DNA of 64,000 nt, from positions 30,215 to 94,214 of the forward strand of contig CAMYBS010000004.1 of the NCBI GenBank assembly GCA_947254025.1, given 5' to 3'. A program made the position numbers and the translations under genes. Within the stretch, counting starts at the first letter, position 1. Each line of letters opens with the position of its first letter. The DNA is from an uncultured Clostridia bacterium. Its GTDB lineage: Bacteria; Bacillota; Clostridia; Tissierellales; Peptoniphilaceae. This document shows, piece by piece, positions 51,716 to 61,532 of this stretch. The notes beneath the pieces are model-generated. The model did no database searches. It was not told the origin of the DNA and saw only the letters and a program-made list of their open reading frames with translations.

Positions 51716-54349
51716 ATGAAACATTTATCTTTAGACCAAATAAGAGATGAATATTTAAATTTCTTTAAAAATCAAGGTCACTTAGCTGAAAAAAGTTTTT
51801 CACTAATACCTAAGGATGATAAATCATTATTATTAATAGGTGCTGGTATGGCACCACTTAAAAAGTTCTTTACAGGCGAATTAAGTGCCCCATCTAAGAG
51901 GATGACAACTTGTCAAAAGTGTATAAGAACAGGTGACATTGACAATGTTGGTAAGACTGATAGACATGGAACTTTCTTTGAAATGCTTGGAAACTTTTCT
52001 TTTGGAGACTATTTCAAAAAAGAAGCAATACATTGGGCATGGACTTTACTTACAGAAAAATTTGAAATAGAGCCTGAAAAGCTATGGATTACAGTCTTCA
52101 AGGACGATGATGAAGCTTTTGACCTATGGGTTAAAGAGGGACAAGATCCAAAGAGATTAGTAAGACTTGGCAAAGAAGACAACTTCTGGGAACTTGAGAC
52201 AGGTCCATCAGGTCCATGTACTGAGATTTTTTACGATAGAGGAGAAAAATACGGCACATTAAAAGACTTTGATGATGGTGTTGAAAATGAAAGACTTATC
52301 GAAGTTTGGAACTTAGTATTTACACAATTTGACAGAAAATCAAAGGATGAGTACGAGCCACTAAGTCACCCTAACATAGATACTGGTATGGGTCTTGAAA
52401 GAATGGCGTGCGTAATGCAAGGAGTACACTCCATCTTCGATATAAAAGAAATCAGAAGCATTATTGAAGAGATTGAAAGACTTTCTAATAAAAAATATAA
52501 AGAGAATGAAAAAGATGACATATCTATAAGAATAATCGCTGACCACGTTAGAAGCATGACTTTTATGGTTTCAGACGGCATCATACCTTCAAACGAGTCA
52601 AGAGGTTATGTACTTAGAAAGATAATCAGACGTGCGATTAGACATGGCAAGCTTCTTGGTATAGATAGACCATTCTTAGCTGATCTTGTTCAAAAAGTTA
52701 TAGATGGCTGGTCATATCACTACACTGAACTTGCACAAAATAGAGATACTATAATCAAGATTATAAGCGCTGAAGAAGCAAAATTTGAAGAGACTATTAA
52801 CCAAGGTATGAACATTCTAAACTCATATATTGATGAGCTTAAAAAAGAAGGTAAGACTAGTCTTTCTGGCGAAAAAGCTTTCATTTTATATGACACATAT
52901 GGTTTCCCATTTGATATAACAAAGGAAATTCTTGAAGAAAATAAAATTAGTGTAGATGAAGAAGAATTTAACAAGAACATGCAAGAGCAAAAGCTTAGGG
53001 CAAAGGAAAATGCTCATGTTGAAGACTCTGGCTGGAACAGCGACCTTAACTTAGACATCTACGATAATTACAAGAATGAGTTTATAGGCTACGAATATAA
53101 CGAGAACGAAGATGCTAAAGTAAATGCTATAGTTGTTAATAAGAACTTAACAGAGTCTATTAAAAAAGGCGATAAAGCGATAGTAATACTTGATAAGACA
53201 CCATTCTATGGCCAATCAGGCGGACAAGTTGGTGACGTTGGTACGCTTAAGAATGATAAAGTAAGTCTTAGAGTAATAGATACAAAGAAGACTAAAACTG
53301 GACTTGTGCTTCACGAAGTTGAAGTAGAAGAGGGCGAGTTAAAAACAGGTGATAAGCTAGATGCTGTAATCGACTACAAGTTAAGACAAGATACTCGCAA
53401 GAACCATACAGCAACTCACTTACTACACAAAGCATTAAAGATGGTTTTAGGATCACATGTTAATCAAGCAGGCTCATTAGTTAGTCCTACAAGACTTAGA
53501 TTCGACTTTACACACTTCCAAGCAATGACAGCTGATGAAATTAAACAAGTTGAAAATATTGTTAATGAAAGCATATTTGATGCTATAGATGTTGAAACAT
53601 CGGTAGTCAGCTTAGATGAGTCTAAGAAGATGGGAGCAACAGGCTTATTTGAAGATAAGTATGGAGACTTAGTAAGAGTTGTACAAGTAGGAGACTTCTC
53701 AATGGAGCTATGCGGCGGTACTCACGTTAAGAACACTTCAGAAGTAGGCTTATTTAAGATAGTTCAAGAAACAGGTATAGCTGCAGGCGTTAGAAGAATT
53801 GAAGCATTGACTGGAAGAAACACTTATAAGTACTTAAATGAAAATGAAGATGAACTTGATAAGTTAAGCGATGCATTTAAGGCAAAGAAGGAAGACCTTC
53901 TTGTCAAAGCAGAACAAACTATTAATGAACTTAAAGATAGAGAAAGAGAAATTAAAGAGTTAAAGAACAAAATACAAAGTGCTGAGCTTAAGAACTTAGA
54001 TAGTGAAGTTAAAAATCTTAATGGCATTAATTATATAATCAGTGTAATAGATGCGGACAATATGAATGAATTAAGACAAGCAGGCGATAAGCTTAAAGAT
54101 AAAGTTAAGTCAGGTATAGTAATGGTAGCTGCAGATATTGGAGGCAAAACTTCGTTTATCATAACACTTACTAAGGATGTTGTAAGTAAGGTAGTTACAG
54201 CTAACATCTTAATGAAGAACATTGCACCACTTCTTGATGCAAAGGGTGGCGGAAGAGACGACATGGCACAAGCAGGTGGCGGTAACTCTGATAAGCTTAA
54301 AGAATTTGAGGCTAAGGCAGAAGAAAAATTAAAAGAGATCTTAGCTTAA
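51716..54349 (+). CDS. alaS: alanyl-tRNA synthetase
   Basis: Charges tRNA-Ala. Class II motifs at the N-terminus (FFKNQGH, TCQKCIRTGDIDNVG, FFEMLGNFSFGDYFK), editing domain zinc site with HTATHLLHKAL and MELCGGTHVKN, and the C-Ala domain with GGGRDDMAQAGG. 877 aa, full length. GAGGTG lies seven bases upstream. No T-box leader is visible in the ten-base gap to the transporter. The alaS-ireB-ruvX-DUF1292 order is typical. Confidence 0.97.
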   Translation: MKHLSLDQIRDEYLNFFKNQGHLAEKSFSLIPKDDKSLLLIGAGMAPLKKFFTGELSAPSKRMTTCQKCIRTGDIDNVGKTDRHGTFFEMLGNFSFGDYFKKEAIHWAWTLLTEKFEIEPEKLWITVFKDDDEAFDLWVKEGQDPKRLVRLGKEDNFWELETGPSGPCTEIFYDRGEKYGTLKDFDDGVENERLIEVWNLVFTQFDRKSKDEYEPLSHPNIDTGMGLERMACVMQGVHSIFDIKEIRSIIEEIERLSNKKYKENEKDDISIRIIADHVRSMTFMVSDGIIPSNESRGYVLRKIIRRAIRHGKLLGIDRPFLADLVQKVIDGWSYHYTELAQNRDTIIKIISAEEAKFEETINQGMNILNSYIDELKKEGKTSLSGEKAFILYDTYGFPFDITKEILEENKISVDEEEFNKNMQEQKLRAKENAHVEDSGWNSDLNLDIYDNYKNEFIGYEYNENEDAKVNAIVVNKNLTESIKKGDKAIVILDKTPFYGQSGGQVGDVGTLKNDKVSLRVIDTKKTKTGLVLHEVEVEEGELKTGDKLDAVIDYKLRQDTRKNHTATHLLHKALKMVLGSHVNQAGSLVSPTRLRFDFTHFQAMTADEIKQVENIVNESIFDAIDVETSVVSLDESKKMGATGLFEDKYGDLVRVVQVGDFSMELCGGTHVKNTSEVGLFKIVQETGIAAGVRRIEALTGRNTYKYLNENEDELDKLSDAFKAKKEDLLVKAEQTINELKDREREIKELKNKIQSAELKNLDSEVKNLNGINYIISVIDADNMNELRQAGDKLKDKVKSGIVMVAADIGGKTSFIITLTKDVVSKVVTANILMKNIAPLLDAKGGGRDDMAQAGGGNSDKLKEFEAKAEEKLKEILA

Positions 54350-54368
54350 GCTGTAAGATAAATATTTA

Positions 54369-54397
54369 TTGAAGACTTAGGTCTTTTGTGTTATACT
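54369..54397 (+). promoter_or_regulatory. promoter of the ireB-ruvX-DUF1292-rnjA operon
   Basis: TTGAAG, 17 bp, TATACT, ending 20 bp before the ireB start. Confidence 0.7.
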
Positions 54398-54416
54398 ATA
54401 GTTAGAGGTGATAGTA

Positions 54417-54668
54417 GTGGATAACAAATTTGATGAAACAATGAAATTTAATGTTCAAAAGGAAACAATTCAATCACCAAAAGAAATATTGAATAAGGTT
54501 TGCGAAGCCCTAGAAGCAAAAGGATACAATCCTATCAACCAAATCATTGGCTACATTCTATCAGGCGATCCGACATATATAACTAGCTACAATGATGCAA
54601 GATCGATGATTATACAAATGGAAAGAGATGAGCTTTTGGAGGCAATACTCGTTGATTATTTGAAATGA
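54417..54668 (+). CDS. ireB: IreB family regulatory phosphoprotein
   Basis: Small protein phosphorylated by the PASTA kinase IreK/PrkC in enterococci, affecting cell-wall stress. Reads DNKFDETMKFN, EILNKVCEALEAKGYNP, INQIIGYILSGDPTYITSY and ARSMIIQMERDELLEAIL, the complete family pattern. The conserved Thr-rich N-terminal segment (TMKF) contains the likely phosphorylation site. GTG start six bases after AGAGGTGA; three codons upstream in frame are not conserved. Its kinase is at 3229-5259. Confidence 0.93.
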   Translation: MDNKFDETMKFNVQKETIQSPKEILNKVCEALEAKGYNPINQIIGYILSGDPTYITSYNDARSMIIQMERDELLEAILVDYLK

Positions 54669-54709
54669 TTAATAGGGGCTTATAACCCTTATTATTTTTA
54701 GGTGAAATT

Positions 54710-55141
54710 ATGGAAAGAATTTTGGCTTTAGACGTTGGCGATAAAACGGTAGGACTTGCAATTTCAGATGAATTGCAAATTATAGTCACAACGCTAAACA
54801 CTATATTTAGAACTTCAAAATTAGAAGATAGAGACAAGTTAAAAGAAATTATTGATCAGTACGGCGTAAAGACTTTGGTTGTTGGACTTCCTAAGAACAT
54901 GGATGGAAGCCTAGGACCACAAGCAAAAAAAGTAAAGAAGTACATGGATTTTATGAAGAAAAACATAGAAGACATTGAACTTGTCTATGTTGATGAGAGA
55001 CTAACAACAGTTAGCGCTACAAGAGTTTTAATTGATACGAATGTGCGTAGAGAAAACAGAAAGAAGTTTGTAGACTCTATAGCAGCAAATTATATATTAA
55101 GAACATATTTGGATATGCAAAGGGGAAAAGATGGACAATAA
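54710..55141 (+). CDS. ruvX: Holliday junction resolvase-like protein YqgF/RuvX
   Basis: RNase H-fold nuclease linked to 16S rRNA processing. LALDVGDKTVGLAISDE carries the catalytic Asp, LVVGLPKNMDGSLG and YVDERLTTVSATR follow, and DSIAANYILRTYLD ends it. 143 aa. It overlaps the DUF1292 gene by eleven bases. Confidence 0.95.
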   Translation: MERILALDVGDKTVGLAISDELQIIVTTLNTIFRTSKLEDRDKLKEIIDQYGVKTLVVGLPKNMDGSLGPQAKKVKKYMDFMKKNIEDIELVYVDERLTTVSATRVLIDTNVRRENRKKFVDSIAANYILRTYLDMQRGKDGQ

Positions 55142-55370
55142 AATTAAGCTTCTTGATGATAATGGCAAAGAAGTAGAATTTATCGTGGAAGCAACATTTG
55201 AGATTGATACAGATAAGTATATAGTCATGTATGAAGATGAAGCGGATGATGACTACTATATTATGAAGTATCAAGAAGATAAAGAAGGTAATTTAGTATT
55301 CATTGGCTTGGACGATGAGGAGCTTAAGGAAGCTCAAGAAGCCTATGAAGAATTAGATAAGACAAATTAA
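55131..55370 (+). CDS. DUF1292 family protein (YrzB)
   Basis: 79 acidic residues: IKLLDDNGKEVEFIVEATFE, then DKYIVMYEDEADDDYYIMKY and DEELKEAQEAYEEL. This is the DUF1292 pattern (short beta strands, acidic), encoded after ruvX in most Firmicutes. Function unknown. Confidence 0.92.
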   Translation: MDNKIKLLDDNGKEVEFIVEATFEIDTDKYIVMYEDEADDDYYIMKYQEDKEGNLVFIGLDDEELKEAQEAYEELDKTN

Positions 55371-55385
55371 TAAAAGGAGGAGAAG

Positions 55386-57047
55386 ATGTTAAAGAGTAAC
55401 AAACTAAGAATCATCCCGCTGGGTGGTCTTAATGAGATCGGAAAGAATATTACTCTTATTGAATGTGATGAAGATATAGTTATATGTGATTGCGGTATGA
55501 CATTTCCAGAGGACGAGATGCTGGGCGTGGATATCGTAATTCCTGATATCACATACTTAGAAAAAAATAAAGAGAGAATAAAGGGTATAGTTTTAACACA
55601 CGGTCATGAGGACCATATAGGAGCTATACCATATGTTTTAAAGAAGATTAATGTGCCTATTTATGGTACAAGACTTACTTTGGGACTATTGGAGAATAAA
55701 TTAAAGGAGCACAACCTAAAGCCAAAGATGCACGTTGTGAACTTTAACGATAAGGTAAGATTAGGTAAAATTGTTGTTGAATTCATTAGACAATGTCACA
55801 GTATACCTGATTCAGCAGCTTTAGCCTTCCATACGCCTGCAGGAGTCATAGTTCATACAGGAGACTTTAAGATTGACTTTACACCAATTATGGGAGGAGT
55901 GAACGATTTAAACAGATTCGCTGAGCTTGGCGATAAAGGCGTTCTTTGCTTAATGGCAGAAAGTACTAACGTTGAAAGGAAGGGATACACTCTTAGCGAA
56001 AGAGTAGTTGGTGAGACATTTAGAACTATCTTCCACGAATATACTGAGAATAGAATTATAGTTGCAACATTTGCATCAAATATACAAAGAATTCAACAGA
56101 TTATAGAAGCGGCTGAAAAGCACGGAAGGAAGATTGTTTTATCAGGCAGGTCCATGATAAATAACGTCAATGTTGCTAAGGATTTAGGCTACTTAAGAGT
56201 TAAAGAATCAAGTCTTATTGACATAAATAAGATGAATAAGTATGACGACAGAGAACTTTGTATTATAACAACAGGTTCTCAAGGTGAGCCTATGAGTGCA
56301 CTTACAAGGATTGCTTATAATGAGCATAGAAAAATTCAGCTCACACCAAATGACTTAATTATACTTTCAGCGCATCCTATACCAGGAAATGAAAACGCAA
56401 TATCAAAGGTAATTAACAAACTTATAGAGCTTGATGCAAAAGTTATATACGAATCACTTGGTGAGATACATGTTTCAGGACACGCTTGTCAAGAAGAACT
56501 TAAGCTTATACACTCACTTATTAAGCCAAGATATTTTATTCCAGTTCACGGAGAACAAAGACATCTTAAGATACATGCTTCACTTGCAGAGAGCATGGGC
56601 ATGAACCCTAAGAACATCTTTATAATGAAGAATGGAGAGGTGCTTGAACTTGACAAGAGAAAGGCTGAGATAGTCGATGAAGTTACTTCAGGCAATGTCT
56701 TAGTTGATGGCCTTGGTGTTGGTGATGTTGGTAATATCGTCTTAAGAGATAGAAAACATTTATCTGAAGACGGTTTAATTATAGTTGTTTTAACACTAAG
56801 TAAGGAAGACGGCTCAACTATAGCTGGACCAGACATCATATCAAGAGGCTTTGTCTATGTTAGAGAAGCAGATGATCTGATGGAAGAAGCAAAGAACAAG
56901 GTTGTTCTTGCTATTGAAGATTGTCAAAAAAGACATATATCAGACTGGTCAAGCATCAAAAATGCAATTAGAGACAGTTTGAAGAAGTATATATATCAAA
57001 CAATGAAAAGAAATCCTATGATACTTCCTGTAATTATGGAGGTATAA
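55386..57047 (+). CDS. rnjA: ribonuclease J
   Basis: Metallo-beta-lactamase/beta-CASP nuclease with 5'-3' exo and endonuclease activity on mRNA. IIPLGGLNEIGKN, the zinc motif HGHEDHIGA, HTGDFKID, the beta-CASP segment (FASNIQRIQQI, GSQGEPMSAL), SAHPIPGNE, HVSGHA and PVHGEQRHL are all present. 553 aa, normal length for J1. AAAGGAGGAG precedes the ATG. ValS follows after 24 bp. Confidence 0.95.
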   Translation: MLKSNKLRIIPLGGLNEIGKNITLIECDEDIVICDCGMTFPEDEMLGVDIVIPDITYLEKNKERIKGIVLTHGHEDHIGAIPYVLKKINVPIYGTRLTLGLLENKLKEHNLKPKMHVVNFNDKVRLGKIVVEFIRQCHSIPDSAALAFHTPAGVIVHTGDFKIDFTPIMGGVNDLNRFAELGDKGVLCLMAESTNVERKGYTLSERVVGETFRTIFHEYTENRIIVATFASNIQRIQQIIEAAEKHGRKIVLSGRSMINNVNVAKDLGYLRVKESSLIDINKMNKYDDRELCIITTGSQGEPMSALTRIAYNEHRKIQLTPNDLIILSAHPIPGNENAISKVINKLIELDAKVIYESLGEIHVSGHACQEELKLIHSLIKPRYFIPVHGEQRHLKIHASLAESMGMNPKNIFIMKNGEVLELDKRKAEIVDEVTSGNVLVDGLGVGDVGNIVLRDRKHLSEDGLIIVVLTLSKEDGSTIAGPDIISRGFVYVREADDLMEEAKNKVVLAIEDCQKRHISDWSSIKNAIRDSLKKYIYQTMKRNPMILPVIMEV

Positions 57048-57071
57048 TATAAATTTTACTAGGGAGGAACT

Positions 57072-59696
57072 ATGAAGAATTTAGAAAAATCATATAATCC
57101 AGCTGAATTTGAAGATAATATTTATAAGTTTTGGATGGACAATGAGTACTTTAAGCCAAGTACTGATGATAGTAAAGAGTCTTTTACCATCGTTATGCCG
57201 CCACCAAACGTAACAGGTAAGCTTCACCTTGGCCACGCACTTAACGGAACTTTACAAGATATTGTAATAAGATACAAGAGAATGCAAGGTTACAACGCAC
57301 TTTGGCTACCTGGAACTGACCATGCGTCAATTTCTACAGAAGCAAAGGTTGTAGAAAAACTTAAAAAAGAAGGCATTAAGAAGAGCGACCTTACAAGAGA
57401 AGAGTTCCTAAAAGAAGCATGGGATTGGACACATAAATATGGCGGTAACATTAAAGAGCAGCTAAAGAAACTTGGTTCATCATGTGATTGGTCGCGCGAT
57501 AGCTTCACTCTTGATGAGCACTTAACAAAGGCTGTTTACGAAGTATTTGAAAGATTATACAAAAAGGATTATATTTATAGAGGCATGAGGATAGTTAACT
57601 GGTGTCCACACTGCCACACAGCTATATCTGATACAGAAGTTGTTCACGAGCCACAAGAGGGTAAGTTGTGGTACATTAAGTATCCATACTCAGATAAGAC
57701 TGGCTATGTAACTATAGCGACAACTAGACCGGAGACACTTCTTGGCGACTTAGCTGTTGCTGTTAATCCAGAAGATGAAAGATATACTGAGATAGTTGGT
57801 AAAACACTTGATCTACCATTAACAGATAGACAAATACCTGTTATTGCAGATGAATACGTTGATTCATCCTTCGGTACTGGCTGCGTTAAGATTACTCCAT
57901 CACACGACCCTAACGACTTTGAAGTAGGCGCTAGACACAATCTTGGTCAACTAATCGTTATAGATGAAGATGCTAAGATGAACGAGAATGCTTATGCTTA
58001 CAAGGGACTAGATAGATACGAAGCAAGAGAGAGAATCATTAAGGATCTTGATGAGCAAGGATTATTAGTAAAAGTAGAAAAACACGAAAACTCTGTTGGT
58101 CACTGCGAAAGATGCAATACCATCATTGAGCCACTAGCATCTCTACAATGGTTTGTAAAGATGGACGAGATGGCAAAGAAGGCACTAGAAGCATACAGAG
58201 AAAATAAAGTAAACATTATCCCTGAAAGGTTCGGCAAGATATATGAAAACTGGCTAGAAAACATCAGAGACTGGTGTATATCTCGTCAACTATGGTGGGG
58301 ACATAGAATACCAGTTTATTACTGTGACGACTGCGGCGAGTACATTGTGAGCAAGGAAAGACCAGAAAAGTGTGACAAGTGCGGTTCAGAACATTTAAGA
58401 CAAGATGAAGATACACTTGACACATGGTTCTCATCAGCTTTATGGCCATTCTCAACACTTGGCTGGCCTGATGTAGATTCAGAAGATTACAAGAGATTCT
58501 TCCCAACAGACCTACTAGTAACAGGCTACGACATTATTTTCTTCTGGGTAAGTAGAATGATATTCTCATCATTAGAACAAACTGGCGAGGTACCATTTAA
58601 AGACGTTTTATTAACAGGACTTATTAGAGACGAACAAGGAAGAAAGATGGCTAAGTCACTTGGTAATGGTATAGATCCACTACAAGTTATCAGTGAGTAT
58701 GGAGCGGACGCGCTAAGATACTCACTAATTACTAATAACGCTCCAGGCAATGATATTAAATATAGCGTTAAAAAAGTTGAGCCACAAAGGAATTTTGCCA
58801 ACAAATTATGGAACGCATCAAGATTTGTTCTTATGAACCTTGATGATAGAGATGACTATAGCGTTGACTACGACAAATTAGAAAGAGAAGACAAATGGAT
58901 TATCTCAAGACTAAAAACTGTTGTAGATGAGATCAACAATAACCTTGACAAGTACGAGATAGGTATAGCAGCTGCAAAGGTACAAGACTTTATATGGGAG
59001 GACTTCTGCGACTGGTATATAGAACTTGTTAAGACAAGATTATACGATAGAGACAACATTAACGCGCAAAACGTTATTTTATATATCTTAGAAAATATAT
59101 TAAAGATACTTCATCCATTCATGCCATTTATCACAGAAGAGATTTGGAGCTACTTACCAAACAGAAAGACTCCATTAATCATCAGCGATTGGCCAAAGGA
59201 TATTAAGTACTACGATGCAGAGCTTAATGATTTAGAACTAATCAAAAATGCTATCAAAGCAATTAGAAAGATGAAGACAGATATGAATATCGAGCCATCA
59301 AAACACTTCTCAATGCTAGTTTATCCAAACGATGAAGAAGCAGGAAGACTATATAGTGACAGTGCTAATTACTTTAAAGACCTTGAACATATAGATAAGA
59401 TAACTATACTTGACAATAAGGATGCCATAAACAAAGATTTCACATCGATAATGATGACAAATGCGGAAATTTTCTTCCCATTAAACGAGCTTATAGATTT
59501 TGAAAAAGAAAAACAAAGACTTAAGGAAGAAAAAGAAAAATTAGATTTTGAAGTAGAAAGACTTGAGAAAAAACTTTCAAATGAAAAATTTGTTAGCAAG
59601 GCACCAAAGGATGTTGTTGATAAAGAGAAAGAAAAGCTTGAGAACTACAAGGAGCTATTAGATAAAACGTTAAAGAGATTAGAAGAGTTAAAGTAG
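57072..59696 (+). CDS. valS: valyl-tRNA synthetase
   Basis: Charges tRNA-Val. HIGH motif in PPPNVTGKLHLGHALNG, editing domain with TTRPETLLGDLAVAV, zinc-type Cys pairs CERCNTI and CDDCGEYI...CDKCG, KMSKS motif KMAKSLGNG, and a C-terminal coiled coil (about residues 805-874, rich in EKEKL). 874 aa, full length. AGGGAGG before the ATG. No T-box is visible upstream, since only 24 bp separate it from rnjA. Confidence 0.97.
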   Translation: MKNLEKSYNPAEFEDNIYKFWMDNEYFKPSTDDSKESFTIVMPPPNVTGKLHLGHALNGTLQDIVIRYKRMQGYNALWLPGTDHASISTEAKVVEKLKKEGIKKSDLTREEFLKEAWDWTHKYGGNIKEQLKKLGSSCDWSRDSFTLDEHLTKAVYEVFERLYKKDYIYRGMRIVNWCPHCHTAISDTEVVHEPQEGKLWYIKYPYSDKTGYVTIATTRPETLLGDLAVAVNPEDERYTEIVGKTLDLPLTDRQIPVIADEYVDSSFGTGCVKITPSHDPNDFEVGARHNLGQLIVIDEDAKMNENAYAYKGLDRYEARERIIKDLDEQGLLVKVEKHENSVGHCERCNTIIEPLASLQWFVKMDEMAKKALEAYRENKVNIIPERFGKIYENWLENIRDWCISRQLWWGHRIPVYYCDDCGEYIVSKERPEKCDKCGSEHLRQDEDTLDTWFSSALWPFSTLGWPDVDSEDYKRFFPTDLLVTGYDIIFFWVSRMIFSSLEQTGEVPFKDVLLTGLIRDEQGRKMAKSLGNGIDPLQVISEYGADALRYSLITNNAPGNDIKYSVKKVEPQRNFANKLWNASRFVLMNLDDRDDYSVDYDKLEREDKWIISRLKTVVDEINNNLDKYEIGIAAAKVQDFIWEDFCDWYIELVKTRLYDRDNINAQNVILYILENILKILHPFMPFITEEIWSYLPNRKTPLIISDWPKDIKYYDAELNDLELIKNAIKAIRKMKTDMNIEPSKHFSMLVYPNDEEAGRLYSDSANYFKDLEHIDKITILDNKDAINKDFTSIMMTNAEIFFPLNELIDFEKEKQRLKEEKEKLDFEVERLEKKLSNEKFVSKAPKDVVDKEKEKLENYKELLDKTLKRLEELK

Positions 59697-59703
59697 GTGC
59701 ATA

Positions 59704-60675
59704 ATGTATAGAGAGAACAAAGTAAACAGGACAGGGATTGATATCAATAAAGCCTCATGGCTATATACAATACTTTTCATATCATACATCCTCATAGGAT
59801 CTATGCTTCAAACAATAGACCTTTACCTAGGTTTATTCGCTGGAGAGGTATTGATACTATTAGTACCAGTTCTTGTTTATGTAAAGCAAAAGAAAGTTAA
59901 TTTCAAAAGATACTTTAGACTAAATAAAATCACTGGAAAAGAAGCGCTTATATCAGTTTTTCTAACACTTTTAGTTTATCCACTAGTTGGTATAAGCTCG
60001 ACACTTTTAATCAAGTTCTATAGCCTATTTGGCGAGGTAAGAGTGCCTCAAATCAATGTCAAATCAGGCGGACTAATGAGCATATACAGCGTTTTGATTA
60101 TAGGTGTGCTTCCAGCCATATGCGAAGAGTTCTACGTAAGAGGACTACTCAGCGCACCAGCAAGGAAAGCAAAGGGAAGGAAATCCACATACTTTTACAC
60201 AGCACTACTATTTATGCTAATGCATGTTAATCCATTCAACATAGTTGCGCCATTCATATTAGGCTATGTATTTTCAGTTTTAAACGAAAAAACAAATTCA
60301 CTTTACTCGTCAATGCTTGGCCACTTCACATTCAATACTTGCTCAGTCATACTTAGCATATTCCAAAAGGATATTGCCGAGGGCGCAGTAAACGATATGA
60401 AGATGATTACGCTAGGTGAAGCAGACTTAAATATAGGCTTATTACAAGGAGTTTTCATGGTACTCATATCCATAGTGATAATTTTCGTCCTATATAGAGT
60501 ACTTTCAAAAATGAAGACAAAAGAAGTAACAGAAGATGTAGACTGCACTTTGGACGTAGAAGCGCCAGCAAAGTTCTCATACCTGCCACTAGCCTTTAAC
60601 ATAGTAGTATGGATCATCATGGCAGGATTGCCTCTACTTATGTCACTAGGCATGATAAAAAATTTAGCAGTATAA
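59704..60675 (+). CDS. CPBP family intramembrane metalloprotease
   Basis: 323 residues with about eight membrane helices. The Abi/CAAX protease motif EEFYVRG (EExxxR) is at about residue 141, followed by LLFMLMHVNPFNIV (second His motif) and LGHFTFNTCSVIL (third). Such proteases process prenylated or peptide substrates and are often next to bacteriocin loci, but here the neighbours are valS and a tRNA cluster. Seven bases from valS. The substrate is unknown. Confidence 0.9.
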   Translation: MYRENKVNRTGIDINKASWLYTILFISYILIGSMLQTIDLYLGLFAGEVLILLVPVLVYVKQKKVNFKRYFRLNKITGKEALISVFLTLLVYPLVGISSTLLIKFYSLFGEVRVPQINVKSGGLMSIYSVLIIGVLPAICEEFYVRGLLSAPARKAKGRKSTYFYTALLFMLMHVNPFNIVAPFILGYVFSVLNEKTNSLYSSMLGHFTFNTCSVILSIFQKDIAEGAVNDMKMITLGEADLNIGLLQGVFMVLISIVIIFVLYRVLSKMKTKEVTEDVDCTLDVEAPAKFSYLPLAFNIVVWIIMAGLPLLMSLGMIKNLAV

Positions 60676-60710
60676 TATTTTTAAAATATTAAATATATAT
60701 AAAAAAAGCC

Positions 60711-60739
60711 TTGACAATTAAATCAATTTATAGTATCAT
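60711..60739 (+). promoter_or_regulatory. promoter of the tRNA-Phe-Gly-Cys operon
   Basis: TTGACA, 17 bp, TATCAT. A perfect 8-bp dyad ACTAGTCA-GTAATA-TGACTAGT (60742-60763) lies at the expected start of transcription. Confidence 0.85.
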
Positions 60740-60765
60740 AGACTAGTCAGTAATATGACTAGTGT

Positions 60766-60841
60766 GCCCAGATAGCTCAGTCGGTAGAGCAGTAGACTGA
60801 AAATCTACGTGTGGCTGGTTCGATCCCGGCTCTGGGCACCA
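60766..60841 (+). tRNA. tRNA-Phe (GAA)
   Basis: 76 nt with a complete cloverleaf. Acceptor GCCCAGA pairs with TCTGGGC; anticodon stem-loop TAGACTGAAAATCTA has anticodon GAA; T loop GGTTCGATCCC. Discriminator A and CCA are encoded. Confidence 0.96.
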
Positions 60842-60844
60842 TGT

Positions 60845-60919
60845 GCGGAAATGGCTCAGTGGTAGAGCATCGCCTTGCCAAGGCGAGGGTCGCGAGTTCG
60901 AATCTCGTTTTCCGCTCCA
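60845..60919 (+). tRNA. tRNA-Gly (GCC)
   Basis: 75 nt. Acceptor GCGGAAA pairs with TTTCCGC; anticodon loop TTGCCAA gives GCC; D arm GCTC/GAGC; T loop TTCGAAT. Discriminator T and CCA are encoded. Confidence 0.96.
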
Positions 60920-60922
60920 TAT

Positions 60923-60996
60923 GGCGGCATAGCCAAGTGGTAAGGCACAGGTCTGCAAAACCTTGACCACCAGTTCAAATCTGGTTGCCGCCTCCA
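60923..60996 (+). tRNA. tRNA-Cys (GCA)
   Basis: 74 nt. Acceptor GGCGGCA pairs with TGCCGCC; anticodon loop CTGCAAA gives GCA; T loop TTCAAAT. Discriminator T and CCA are encoded. Confidence 0.95.
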
Positions 60997-61003
60997 CAAA
61001 CTT

Positions 61004-61033
61004 GAAGCGTGTTTGAAGCACGCTTCTTTTTTT
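61004..61033 (+). terminator. terminator of the tRNA operon
   Basis: GAAGCGTG / CACGCTTC stem with T7 tail, eight bases after tRNA-Cys. Confidence 0.9.
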
Positions 61034-61306
61034 GCGCCTAAATCATATTAAAAGCATAACGATTTCTGATGAAGCATCTAGATCAAAATCATTTCGATTG
61101 CATATCGCTTCGCCTTAAACGATTAAATACAAAAAACGTTTCACACGAAGATTAATTTGCCACGAATCTATATACGTGTTTAATTTAATAAAAATAATAT
61201 TAGCAGAAAGAGACACTAGGTGTCTTTTTTTTTTTTTTTTTTGATATGTATTGTTATAAATGAGCATATAGCTGCATTAGAAGAGAAATTTTTTAAATAA
61301 AAATCC
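61034..61306 (+). other. intergenic region with a second hairpin and an 18-T run
   Basis: No gene is seen. The only structure is AGACAC-TAG-GTGTCT (61211-61225) followed by 18 T in a row (61225-61242), which looks like a terminator whose T tract has expanded. There is no visible gene ending just before it, so it may be a leftover. Confidence 0.6.
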
Positions 61307-61335
61307 TTGACAATTAGACAAAAGTATTCTATAAT
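61307..61335 (+). promoter_or_regulatory. consensus promoter of the LRR surface protein gene
   Basis: Perfect TTGACA and TATAAT with a 17-bp spacer, leaving a leader of about 190 nt. An orphan AAGGAGGAT (61442-61450) inside that leader has no start codon at a usable distance. Confidence 0.88.
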
Positions 61336-61532
61336 TTAATAGAAGCAATATATCATTTTATTAGAGTATATTATTAGACTTTAATTATAATGTTTAAGTA
61401 TATATTTTAAAAAAGCTTAGTCGTATGTGAATTTTGTCACGAAGGAGGATTGTTTATCAAGACGCACATAGCGATACTTTATAAATATATATAAGGATAG
61501 TAAAAAATATATATAGAAAGGATATGAAATTA

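Noticed and set aside
60743-61021. Minus-strand ORF across the tRNA cluster
   Set aside because: It is the reverse complement of three complete tRNA genes.
61442-61493. Leader peptide after the orphan AAGGAGGAT
   Set aside because: The only in-frame start (TTG 61450) is one base from the ribosome binding site, too close to be used.
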